This document shows, piece after piece, positions 39,653-50,445 of a DNA stretch of 64,000 nucleotides. The stretch is from assembly GCA_964035545.1 (NCBI GenBank), contig OZ037773.1, forward strand, positions 2,110,751 through 2,174,750, written 5' to 3'. Origin of the DNA: Bugula neritina (Eukaryota > Bryozoa > Gymnolaemata > Cheilostomatida > Bugulidae). The translations under genes and the position numbers were made by a program. Positions within the stretch are counted from its first letter, which is position 1, and every line of letters begins with the position of its first letter. A model generated the notes under the pieces. The model saw only the letters and a list, made by a program, of their open reading frames with translations, was not told the DNA's origin and did no database searches.

Positions 39653-40486
39653 ATTTTATCATCCAACTGTTGCTTTAGAGCTCCATGATTATGTAAAGGT
39701 CATAACTGAAACAGTATAAAAAAACTTTCTTTTTATAACATAGCTAAAAAGTAAGAAAATAATTGAGATGATCAATATAAATATGGCTGTAATATAATAA
39801 TAATTAACTTATTTAATTTATTATATATACTATTAGAATAACATAAAGTTTAACCAGTTTTCATTTAAACTGAAAAATTATTCAATTTACAGTGAACCTA
39901 TTTATTTCTATACAATTGATAATTTTAAACTCAATTTAAAGTATTGAACTATAAAAATAATATTATGAAATCTAAAAATAATACTAATATCAATAAGTAA
40001 GAATTATCAATATCATAATTACTATGATTATGGTGATACTGATAGTGATATTAATACATATTAATTTATTATTATAAAATGTAATATAAAATTCAATATT
40101 ATAATGATAATCAATTAATATTATATTATTACTATCATTATCATTGACATTTTCATTATTTATGCCTATGGTTTGAACAATTTCAGTGTAATAGTAATAT
40201 TATTATTAATAGTAACAATAATAATAATTTAATCATAATTATTAATATTATTTATTTATAATTTAAATTAATATCATTAATAATATTACACTGAAATTAG
40301 TAATAACAGATAACAGTTACAAAACATTATTATAAAAACTAAAAAAAACCATGAGCTTCTAGCTATAGCAATTGCTATTATCATCATGATTATGATTACC
40401 TCTGATTACCTCTGATGAGGTAGAACGCTCTTGACCATCATATGACGTTAGTAGAGCGCCTCATGTGTGTGACAGTGAGTGCTCCG
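39653..40486. other. AT-rich low-complexity flank
   Basis: Upstream of the protease start the DNA becomes a mix of TAATAATATT, ATTATTAT and ATCAATA words from about 39780 to 40360, with no gene. Confidence 0.6.
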
Positions 40487-40580
40487 TTTTTTTTTTTTTT
40501 TTTTTTTTTAGTGCTTCCGCATTACCGCTGATATTATTCAATTTAGATAGTGATATTTAAAAGGAAAATTGATAGGTAAG

Positions 40581-42159
40581 CTAGGTAAATCCTCTCATGT
40601 CGCGTATCGTTCTTGGTAAGAAACTTTGGTGGTAACAGCTAGAGCGAGAAGAAATGGAGTTGGGTAAACCTTGGGCTGCTGATCTCGTAGTTACGGACAT
40701 GAGAGAGCGATTTTCCACAACCTCATCATAGTCTGATGCAAGTGTACTGTGTGTGGCTTCAGGCTGTAGAATACGTGTCAATAGTGTGAGTCTATGATTT
40801 TTACGCCTCGTTTGTAATGGTAGTAGACCCAGTTCGCATCGAGCGTCACTAACACTCTCTCGCCCCTTGAGACCTGATATGAACCTCACAGCACGATTCT
40901 GAACCATTTCTATATCATGTATGGTGGTTTTTAAATAAGGATCCCAGAGGGTATCTGCATACTCCAACAATGGACGGCAGAGGCTGGTGTAAGCCAAGAG
41001 TTTGCCATTTTTTGGAGCATCATGGAGAGCAAACTTTATTGCTCCTAGGACTCTGCTAGCTTTTTGTGATTTCAGCACAATGTGTTTGTCAAATTTAAGG
41101 TTACTCTGCATGGTCACACCGAGATACTTGGTCTCTTCAGTCCATTGGACAGGTGTACTCCCAAGCTTATAAGATGGAAGGCCTGTTTGGCGACCAAATG
41201 ATATAGCATGGCATTTACTTTCATTAAAAGGCATCTTCCACTGTTGGGACCAGTTATATACTGCATCGATATTGACCTGGAAGTCTGCAGCATCTGCTTC
41301 TGAGTTTACTCTTTGGTACAACAGGGTGTCATCTGCATAAAGACTGACACAACAATTGACACAACTTGGTAAATCGTTAATATAGACCAAGAATAGTGTG
41401 GGTCCTAGTACAGATCCTTGGGGGACGCCCGATGTTACTGGGAGCTCAGTTGAGCATGAGCCTTTGATTACAACTCTCTGTTTTCTGTTGGTGATGAAAT
41501 CTTGAATCCAATTTATAATCTGTGGGTTAACTTCTGGAATGCGACGTAGTTTCAGTAGTAGTAGGGAATGGGGGACTTTGTCAAATGCTTTTTTAAAGTC
41601 TAGAACAATTGCATGTGTGTCTTGTGATTGGTCGTGCGCTTTGGCAATGTCATGGTATGTTGAGCACAGCTGAGTATCGCATGACATTCCCTTCCGAAAA
41701 CCATGCTGCCTGTTGTGAAGTATATTGTCAAGGGTTGCATTCAGGTAGTGCAGGATTATGTGCTCAAGCATTTTGCACGGAATGCTTGTGAGAGAGATAG
41801 GCCTATAATTCTGTGGCGATTCCTTGCTTCCTCCTTTATGTATTGGGGTTACATTAGCAAGTTTCCACTCTCTTGGTAGTTTTCCAGATTTAAGTGAGGC
41901 ATGGTATATGTGCTGAAGACAAGTGGCATTTATTCCAGTATCAACTAATAGGTCTGGTTTTCTTATGCCGTCTGGCCCCGGTGATTTACCATTTGCCAAA
42001 CCTCTAATAAGTGACTCAAGCCCCTTGATGGATATGCATATGTTATGAGTATCACTGCTATAATTTGGATATTGTGACACCTGGTGATCTTGGCAGAACT
42101 GACTATAAAAATAACTGTTCAAGATTTCAGCGCATCTCAGTGAGTTGTCAGTTAGTTGA
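40581..42159 (-). pseudogene. LINE reverse transcriptase domain
   Basis: The frame is open to the stop at 40581. It shows the RT blocks in order: LANGKSPGPDGI, NYRPISLTSIPCKMLEHII, RQHGFRKGMSCDTQL, DFKKAFDKVPHSLLLLKL, SGVPQGSVLGPTLFLVYIND, the catalytic SLYADDTLLY and KYLGVTMQSNLKFDKH. The tail contains LGLLPLQTRRKNHRL and ends RTIRDMRGFT. The catalytic Asp pair is intact. It is separated from the endonuclease by a frameshift near 42160, so the copy is probably not active. Confidence 0.93.
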
Positions 42160-43128
42160 TTACCTAGTATCAGGGTCAGTAAGAGACATAGAAATATTAT
42201 CTTGACCAGTTTTTTGCCTCAGGTGTTTGAAAAAAGGCTTGGAATTTCCCCTCTCTAATGGTTTACATACCTTCTCAACTACATAGTTCCTCTTCTTGTG
42301 ACGAAGCAATGTTTTGCAAGATTTTCGCTCTGTTTTATACTTCTCCAAGAAAAACACATCCCTTGTTTTTTTATACTTAAACCAAGTTTTTCTTTGCTTT
42401 TGAGCAAGCTTCTTTGCCTCCTTATCAAACCAAACAGGCCAGCGAGAGTTTTTTGATTTTAAAACTTTTGTAGGAATGTGATTTTTGCAAGCCTGCGCAA
42501 GACCTTCTCTAAAAAGGAGCCACATGTTGTCCGGGTCTGACATGTCCTCAAGTTTGTTACAGACAGTTTGCATACTGTCTCTGAAACCAGTTATATTTGC
42601 ATTTTTGTATAGTTTAATTGTTTTCGGTTGTGTTTTTAAGAGATTTGGTCTATGGCAGGTGAGCACTGCAGTGACGATGTAGTGATCACTGAGACCCGGA
42701 GATATTATATCAATATCTGTGACTAACGCTGTGTTATTGGTACAGATTAAATCCAGGATATTACCATGAATATGAGTGGGTTGCGTAACAAGTTGTTGCA
42801 TCCTGTTTTCAAATAACATGGTGAGAAAGTCCAAGTGTACAGACTTGAATTTTGCACCATATTTTAGTTTTCTGGTTTCCCAGTCTATTTCAGGGAGGTT
42901 AAAGTCACCAACAAGAATGATGGAATGATGATGGTATTTGTTGGTGATGTGTTCAATGACATTTCTCAAAGCTGCCATGTTTAGCATTGATATGTTTGGT
43001 CTATAGTAGCAGCATATTATAATGCTGTGTTTGATCTGTACTACAACCATTTCTTCGCCCAAAGTGTCGAGTTCAACTTTAGTTGGCTGAAGCGAATTCG
43101 CTGCTGCTATAAGGACCCCGCCACCATG
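42160..43128 (-). pseudogene. LINE apurinic-type endonuclease domain, 5'-truncated
   Basis: The frame runs from HGGGVLIAA through ICCYYRPN, ILVGDFNLPEIDW, NILDLICTNN and SPGLSDHYIV, which are the later motifs of the APE-like nuclease, and into the linker (RWPVWFDKEAKKL). The early Asn and Glu catalytic motifs are absent because of truncation. It ends SLTDPDTR with TAA at 42160-42162. Continuing one base out of frame gives GNQLTDNSLRCAEILNSYF, the expected link into the RT. Confidence 0.88.
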
Positions 43129-43464
43129 AATATTAACTTTAAGTTTACTCATAGTCATACTGATACTCATAGTCATTAGACTTAGTCATTAAGTTTAACT
43201 TCAACTTCGAGTGATAACAGTTTTATTTTACAGAAACTTATGAAATTAAAAAAGTTCTACAAACTCAAAGGCCATACAATTGACATTATTATACTTATAG
43301 TTATACTTATAGTTTAAGATATAACGTGACACTTAGTCTTACAGTTACACTGGCTATTGTAATACTAATTAGTAACTGTATTGACATTTTCATTGTGATT
43401 GTATTTGTTAAGCTGAATCATAATGTTATTCACTTATAGTTATACTTATTGTCATATCTAAATT
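43129..43464 (+). repeat. Left arm of a long inverted repeat
   Basis: The 336-bp arm is the reverse complement of 44181-44523 with very few differences; one is a 6-bp ACTCAT duplication in the right arm. It begins AATATTAACTTTAAGTTTAC and ends near GTCATATCTAAATTT. It supplies the first residues of the open frame that runs into the LINE, which therefore do not belong to the LINE. Confidence 0.93.
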
Positions 43465-44180
43465 TAGATTAGCATCATAATTATTATTTTATGATATTGA
43501 TAATCTTAATGGACATGGAATTCGTCATCGACATCAGACTCAGTCATGTCCTATTTAAATTGCGCATTCAATTGCAAAGGACAGAGTCGTATTCGTTGGC
43601 ATAGCTAGCTCAAGTGTTTGCGTAATGTCAGTTTTAATGGGTACGTAACATAGCTAACTTCAAATAATTTTTTAACTTTAAATTAGATCTGGAGCTTTAA
43701 TAATTAGTACTAGAAGCAATGCTAAGGCGGGGGTGAACAAGTACAAAATTTGTGTGGACATCATGTCTAAGCTTACAGTTTTTGATACCATATTCTACAC
43801 CTCAAGGCAATGCACTCAATGACCACCAACTCGATGCTGTTTCAACTAACTTTCAGTTGGTTCCTGTGATCCTATATTAATATTAGACAGAAGAAAATAA
43901 TCATTATCAATGTTATAGGGATAATCATAATTCTACAGCCTATAAGTATAAGCCTAAGGCTATATTGATATGAATATAATTCTAAGTATTACTGCAAGAT
44001 TAAGTATACTAATTATAATTATTAATGTTCACCTTTCTTAATTACTGTAAGTCTAACAGTATGAGTAACTCAGTAAGTGTAACTCTAACTGTACGTGTAA
44101 AGCTAAAACTAAAAGTAAAAGTCAAAAGACAAAAAAAATAAAATTAGATTTTAATTTTTAAAATTAAATATAAAAGATAA
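43465..44180. other. Spacer of the inverted repeat
   Basis: About 716 bp with no recognisable gene. The part near 44030-44130 is made of degenerate TAAGT/TAACT hexamer-like words, similar in style to the arms. Confidence 0.6.
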
Positions 44181-44523
44181 AAATTTAGATATGACAATAA
44201 GTATAACTATAAGTGAATAACATTATGATTCAGCTTAACAAATACAATCACAATGAAAATGTCAATACAGTTACTAATTAGTATTACAATAGCCAGTGTA
44301 ACTGTAAGACTAAGTGTCACGTTATATCTTAAACTATAAGTATAACTATAAGTATAATAATGTCAATTGTATGGCCTTTGAGTTTGTAGAACTTTTTTAA
44401 TTTCATAAGTTTCTGTAAAATAAAACTGTTATCACTCGAAGTTGAAGTTAAACTTAATGACTAAGTCTAATGACTATGAGTATGAGTATCAGTATGACTA
44501 TGAGTAAACTTAAAGTTAATATT
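44181..44523 (-). repeat. Right arm of a long inverted repeat
   Basis: Reverse complement of 43129-43464, 343 bp. See the left arm. The outer end is AAAGTTAATATT. Confidence 0.93.
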
Positions 44524-45029
44524 TTAGTTTTATCTTATACTCATACTGGTGCTAATACAAAATCCTAGTCTGATCAGTCATCAGCAACTATGTTTGAAAC
44601 TGCTATTGCTAAGATAATGAGTTTACTTTTGATATTGATCTCAAGTGTATTGAAATTTATTTTTGCCATATATTATTATTATTATTGTTGTTGTGTTGCT
44701 GATTTAATGGAACTGTTTGATGATTCTTGCCTGTAAAGTTGAGCTTAACAGTGCGTGAACTCTGTTATCAAAAATATTGAAAACCACTTGTGTAGACTTA
44801 TTTTGGCATCAAAAACCCCAATGTACTCAATTTATTTTACATAGAAGTAAGCTGGTTATATTGCTACTGTATTGAAATTAAAAATTATGTTGAGTGGCAC
44901 AAATATAATTAAGCCAAAACATCTTCATTGTTGTAAATGTGTTTCCTGTTACTTTTAACAACTTTTTTATACAGTGACTAAAAGTATTGAGCTGAGTATC
45001 AGTCTATTCTGATTGATGAGAGAATTGAT
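44524..45029. other. 5' flank of ataxin-3
   Basis: AT-rich, no gene. Probably promoter and 5' UTR of the plus-strand ataxin-3 gene. Confidence 0.4.
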
Positions 45030-48000
45030 ATGGATGCTATTTACCATGAAAAGGTTAGGACTGACCCATACAAGCATAATCACAAGTAGACAAATTTTTG
45101 TCAAATAAATTGTTGTTCCTAATGTTTAATAAGGGTTGATTTCTTTTGATCTAAGTTGAAAATTTTACAAAGAGTGAAGTTTAAAATAATGAAAATAACA
45201 CATTATTTATTATTTGTTTTGTGCAACTATATAACATGAGTTTAGCTGCGTTTTCGGCTTTATTTGTTTTTTTTTCAAACTCAAATAATTTTGCATGTCA
45301 CAGCCATGATGAGATTTTTAGGAGCTTTTTCACAATGAATCACATCCGCATAGATTATCGAGATTCTTGTCATCAATGAGTCTATGTATATCTTTTAAAT
45401 TATACATCTAAAAATTAAGTATGAAACACCTGTGCAAGACTGTAATACCTAACAAGGAATGTAGTTGTTTATAGTAAATAGGAGTAGCCGTGGCTAATGA
45501 TTAAAGCATAAGCTTGGTAAAGTTTTAATTTTGAATTCAATGGCTTTTTTGGTGATGTCAAGAAAGGATTTTTCATATAATTGCTTTTTTACTTCTAACC
45601 TAAGGTATCAAACCAAGTTTCCAGCATATTGAAGGGCAGTTTCTAGCCCACCCAATGCTGTTAGGAGTTCTCATGGAGATGGAGGCTATGAACAAGCGCT
45701 AGTTTTATTTTTTATAGTAAGTATTAGTTATCCATTCATGTTTCGACACATTGTGTAATATTTCTCTAGCAAGATGGTCTGCTTTGTGCCCAGCACTGTT
45801 TAAACAACCTCCTCCAAGACTCCTACTACACAGCCGTAGATCTGGCAACTATTGGCAGAGAGCTGGACAATATGGAGACAACCTGTATGGCTGCAGCGGG
45901 TTTCGATACTCCTGAATTCCAGCAGTTCATCAATGTAAGGTTTTTGTAGATACAAATATAACTTGATTTAGCTGTGGACCAATCAGAGCTGTTTGATTGT
46001 TGAATAGTCTATAAACGTCTGATGAGTGATGCAAATAGTAGCATTGTAATAGCTGGTGCAGAGCACTGTAAGGTGATGACCTGCTTGTATTCTTTTTAAA
46101 TAAATCCTAATGGAGTTCTATACATTGCATGACTACTATTCAATAAATGAACTCTTTCCATCTGATGTAACAGCTCTCAATTTGTTTTCTTGAAAGGGAA
46201 CCAGTTGAATTCGAAAATTTCTTTCAATAGAATATCAAGAGTTATCTTGTCTTTGAAGTCACTATTAAATAAAAATGCCTTTAAGGTTAATATAAAGGAT
46301 CTGGCGTGATTAGGCAAATATTGCAAATTAAAAATATGTAGACTAAATTATACAGCAGTATTTTAGTTTCATTCACCGCTAGATACAATTTGAATTACAG
46401 AAACCATCTGAAAACATGGATGACAGTGGCATGTTTTCTGTACAAGTTCTGCAGAAGGCACTCGAACAGTTCAGCCTCTCTCTGGTTAACATTGAGAGTG
46501 ATGAAGAGTGTAGTCGTGAAGCTAAGTCACACCCAGAGTGAGTTTTCAATCAAAGTTCACAATTTATAGATTGTGATTGAATCTGGTTTTGTGTTCTTGA
46601 TTGTAGCGAGGTACATGGGATTCATGCAAAAGGAAGGGAGAAATAAAGTGTAAATGTTATATTGTATAACCTTAATAAAGCGGTTGATTCCTGATAATAA
46701 TTGTTAAGTACACCTGATTAAGATAATTTAAAATGAGCATATCTAATATATTCTAAAGAAGTAGGCATAGTATGAGAAATGGGAGGAGGTGTTTTTCTAG
46801 TATGAAATTATGTGTAATACACTTGGGTAAAATTCCACAAGGCCAATCATGGTATGAAGATTGGCAGTCAATAGCCTGTAAAACAATATAATAATAATTA
46901 CTTACAAAGTTAATGGAGAACCAAATGTGATTGTTTAGCTGATATTTTTGGTTTACCAAATAAGTTTTATTCAATCTGATTGAATTTCACGTGTTGGTGT
47001 TTTGAAGGAGGTTCTTGGCATTTATTTGCAACTTTGAAGCTCATTGGTTGGCGGTGAGAAAATTTGGTCACCAATGGTTCAATCTCAACTCCATGTTATC
47101 TGCACCTGAACTTATTTCTGACCTTCACCTTAGTATGTACCTCACACAGTTATCAATGGAGGGTAAGTTTTATATACACCTTTCTTCTGCAAAACTCTAC
47201 CTCTGTTGTTTTTATTTGCTAGAAAGTTTAAAACTCATTTATTCAAACTGACGATGTTTTGTACACTATAGAGTATAACTGGTAGCAGATACCAGCTAGC
47301 AGCAGGTGCTAGCTAGTAGCTAATTGCTATTGCTTTATTGTGTTTGCCATAGCCTCTGCTCTAAACAGTCTTACTATTTTTAGGTTATACTATTTTCCTG
47401 GTATTAGGCACATTACCTGACTGCGAAGCCAATCAAATCCTTTCTCTTATGAGAATAACTCAAGCCAGCAAACCTTCCTTACTACCAGAATATAGTCAAT
47501 GTGAGTCATTGTGCTACATTGTATCTAGAGAGGTGACAGCAGAATGTCTAGCTTGTGTTAGTTGCGGAGAGATTATGTCACTAGCCTTATTTCTTCTTTC
47601 TGCACCTTCTGTACCAGACTCAATGCTGTTGTTTATACTCTTCATAAACCAACTTATTTACCCGTTCATAAGTGTATGGCAGACATTAATTTCACTTTTT
47701 AGTTAATACTGAGTTGTTACAAGTTGTCTTCTCTCTTGTTCTCGTGTTTGTTAGATATACTACTTATATTGTGGTAAGCAGTATATCTAGCAGAGAACTG
47801 GCTCACCCATAACTGCCAAATATACTTCTAGCATCAGACGCTCCACCATCCAATGAGGATGAGGACAATGAGTTACAGACAGCTATAGCCCTAAGTCTAA
47901 CTGCCACAATAGCTGAATCTCAGTCTACAGGTAGCTTTCAGAGTACTTACTAGATGCGTGCTTTGTGTAGCCTTAGCTTTTGTGGCGTGTTAGCGTCTGG

Positions 48001-48490
48001 GCCTGTGATGTAGATGTAGAGCTGCCCAGATACCGGGTGTTGTCTTTCAATTGTATTCTAATTTTGGTAGAGCTAATAGCATTCAAATAAATCACCACAA
48101 TACCTATTTGGTCTCTAATCTATAAACTGTTAGCAGCTAAAGCTTGAAACCTCCCAACTTTTTATGGTTTACCTGTTGGGAAGAATACAAATAAATCAGC
48201 TGTCTTAATTTAAGTATTTCTTTCCTCACCTTGTAGGCTGAAGTCCTGCACTGGTAGCCGTTTGCTTTGAACGTGTCATTGTATATTTGTTACTGTTAAA
48301 ATCTGCAGTCCAATAATGAGCTTTATGGTAATTAGATAGAGTCTACTGTAATAGTTTGTATTAGTTTAGAGTATGTCATGGATAACTTGTGCTGCACGGT
48401 TACGTTATGTTGCTGTGTTATTTAGAAACAACTACCCAACCACAGACGGCAGAGTTTATTCAAGAACAAAGGCTGAAGAGATTTGAGTAA
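45030..48490 (+). CDS. ATXN3: Ataxin-3 (Josephin deubiquitinase), 253 aa
   Basis: Seven exons in phase: 45030-45053, 45770-45934, 46401-46537, 47008-47162, 47384-47500, 47832-47930, 48426-48490. The Josephin domain holds the catalytic residues: Cys14 in GLLCAQHCLNNLL, His121 in AHWLAVRK and Asn136 in QWFNLNS. MDDSGMFSVQVL and LPDCEANQIL are also conserved. One ubiquitin-interacting motif follows (EDNELQTAIALSLTATIAES). The C-terminus (FIQEQRLKRFE) has no polyglutamine tract, and the VCP-binding segment may be the basic RLKR near the end. Human ataxin-3 is about 360 aa with two or three UIMs, so this version is short. The acceptor of exon 4 (TTTGAAG) is weak but required by phase and homology. 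It trims ubiquitin chains in protein quality control. Confidence 0.93.
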
Positions 48491-48841
48491 ACCAGTAACC
48501 AATGCAATAACTCTTAGGTATTTGTAAATAATGAATCAAATGTTTATTTTTTTAGGATGTTTTGTTTATTGGAATTGTTTCAATGTGAATATTTTCTGCA
48601 TTCTTCATCATTTGAATTGAGTTTTTTATCTTTCTATTAGTAAGATAATTTGGGCTCTCAAATTTTTGTTTGTAGATGAATGACTTGACACTTCTGTTTT
48701 GCAAACTGTATTGCTTTTTGTAAAATAATTTTGTTGTTGCAGTGATACAGTTACTAAATAAAACACTTTTATAGAGGCAGTAGTAGACTTTGTTCTCAAT
48801 TCTTATGTTCATGTAATAGACATAGCAAGTAAAATTATAGT
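48491..48841. other. 3' flank of ataxin-3
   Basis: Probable 3' UTR and AT-rich intergenic DNA. The open frame at 48552-48812 on the minus strand shows no conserved features. Confidence 0.4.
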
Positions 48842-49235
48842 AGGCCTCTGTCAGTCAGTCCGACCATAGATGACACATGCTATAAGAAAGGTTCCGGCGT
48901 TTGCCTGGGCAATGACATATGGAAGACAGGCTGTTGCTTATGCGCCTTGTTCAATGACAAATCCAAAGGAACAGCACGGCTGTTACAGTTTGGCACTGAC
49001 GCCGAAGCTGTTGGAGCGAGGTTTTTAACAATGACAAACTGCCTTAGGGGCTCCAACTCTAGATTTTTCCTTGATGTTTACTTCACAACCTTTTCCCATG
49101 GCCGGGTATTGCCGCAAGGCAGCGGAGGTTTAGGATAAGAGTTTTCTTTCTTCTAGATGAGCTGTCTTCCTGCAGACTAACGAGCCCCATCTGCCCAAAT
49201 ATGTAGGTGTTGGTGTATAATAAATTTGCTAGCAT
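48842..49235 (+). mobile_element. GC-richer unrecognised segment, possible SINE or LINE remnant
   Basis: The block stands out from its AT-rich flanks by much higher GC. It includes GGTTCCGGCGTTTGCCTGGG, CACTGACGCCGAAGC, CCATGGCCGGGTATTGCCGC and an open frame ending at 49138. The frame (IWKTGCCLCALFNDKSKGT, FGTDAEAVGARFLTMTN, GRVLPQGSGGLG) matches no protein I know. Such an island inside AT-rich DNA is more typical of an inserted repeat than of a gene. Confidence 0.35.
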
Positions 49236-50445
49236 TTTTAAAGATAGTGGACAGCGCTACTTTCTTACTTACAATGCTGCTGCTGCTGTCATTTTTGACT
49301 AGTATGATATTATGCTGTAACGAAAGCAAGCTCTCTTAACTACAGGGAGTTGTGCTTTCATATGTAAATGAGAGACAAACTCTAATAAAAAATTTGCTAC
49401 TGAGCAATAACATAAATTGTGTTTTGGCCGAAGGTCACGTTGGTTTTGATTTGTCAATCTCGTGCGTTTCTAATTATCGCCTCTCGTGCTAAAGAGCCAG
49501 TGTTGTCAAGTTCATGATTATTAAAAATCAATAACAAACTAGTACTACTAGTATAGCATAAAATAATAGTAATAGTAAGTGTAGCGTAATAAGAGTAGTT
49601 ATCATGCGAAAGGTTACTGACATGTCTATATTTTTAAATAAGATTTTGCCTCACATCACTTTATGGGCTATTTGTTTTATGGACACCTAATTGTTACAAT
49701 TGGAATTGGCGTTGTACTTGTTATTAACATTTTGAGACTGCGAGTTCCAAGTGTCTGTGTTAGACTCAGAGTTAGTGTGAGTGCTATTGCCTCATAGTAT
49801 TACTTTTAGTATTACAAATACATTTGTTCACTATCAGCATTACTTTTATTATTTATATTACCCAGTTAGTATTAGTATTGCTCTTGGTATTGGAATTGGT
49901 AATTGTAAAGAAGTATTCGTGAAACCAAGGTAAAACCTCAAAATCTGAATCTCAACTGAGTCAACACTGTAACTAAAAGTAAATAATTTAGCTTCAAGTG
50001 CTAGTAGTACTAAGTCTAATAGTAATTCTAAGTGAGATTCGTAAAAGATTGTTTTACCATTAGAACTAGTCATAGTTATAGTGTCAATGCTGGATATATT
50101 GTTTTATTACTGAAATCAATTACTTCTTCTTTAGAATTTGTGTAAATTAGATTTGAAGTACTACTATTATTTTTTATTTTTAATATCATAAACATTTAGT
50201 TTTATTATACGAATTATTATCTTATTTAGTATCAATAAGTATATGCTTAGAGCTATAGATAATAGTGTCATAACCTTTAAACAGTATTGACGTAAATGTA
50301 AAATTATATACCGATGCTTATCAGGTTTAAGACAGAAAAATTTACAACGACAAAGTCAAGTGTTTTTCAACTTAAGCGCTAAATTGAGCGTAAAGACTTA
50401 GACTGGATCAATAACTATAAGTACCATCACCACGTTAACTTTATA
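49236..50445. other. No gene recognised; degenerate TAGTA-type low-complexity DNA
   Basis: From about 49540 to 50280 the sequence is rich in AGTA, TACTA and TATTA words, similar to the region near 60000. It probably includes the promoter of the orphan gene at 50446. Confidence 0.5.

Larger units (their letters stand above)
40487..43128 (-). mobile_element. Non-LTR retrotransposon, Jockey/CR1-like, 5'-truncated and frameshifted
   Basis: Endonuclease and reverse transcriptase are encoded on the minus strand, followed by a short 3' UTR (40510-40580) and a 23-nt poly(A) tail (T run at 40487-40509). The 5' end is lost: sequence starts inside the endonuclease at HGGGVLIAA, directly next to an inverted repeat at 43129. 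One frameshift separates the two domains. No target duplication was found. The FADD-type core and RT layout fit the Jockey/CR1 group; the exact clade needs phylogeny. Confidence 0.92.

Noticed and set aside
49858-50073. A minus-strand gene in the low-complexity stretch
   Set aside because: The composition follows the TAGTA-type repeat and there are no conserved residues or good splice sites.
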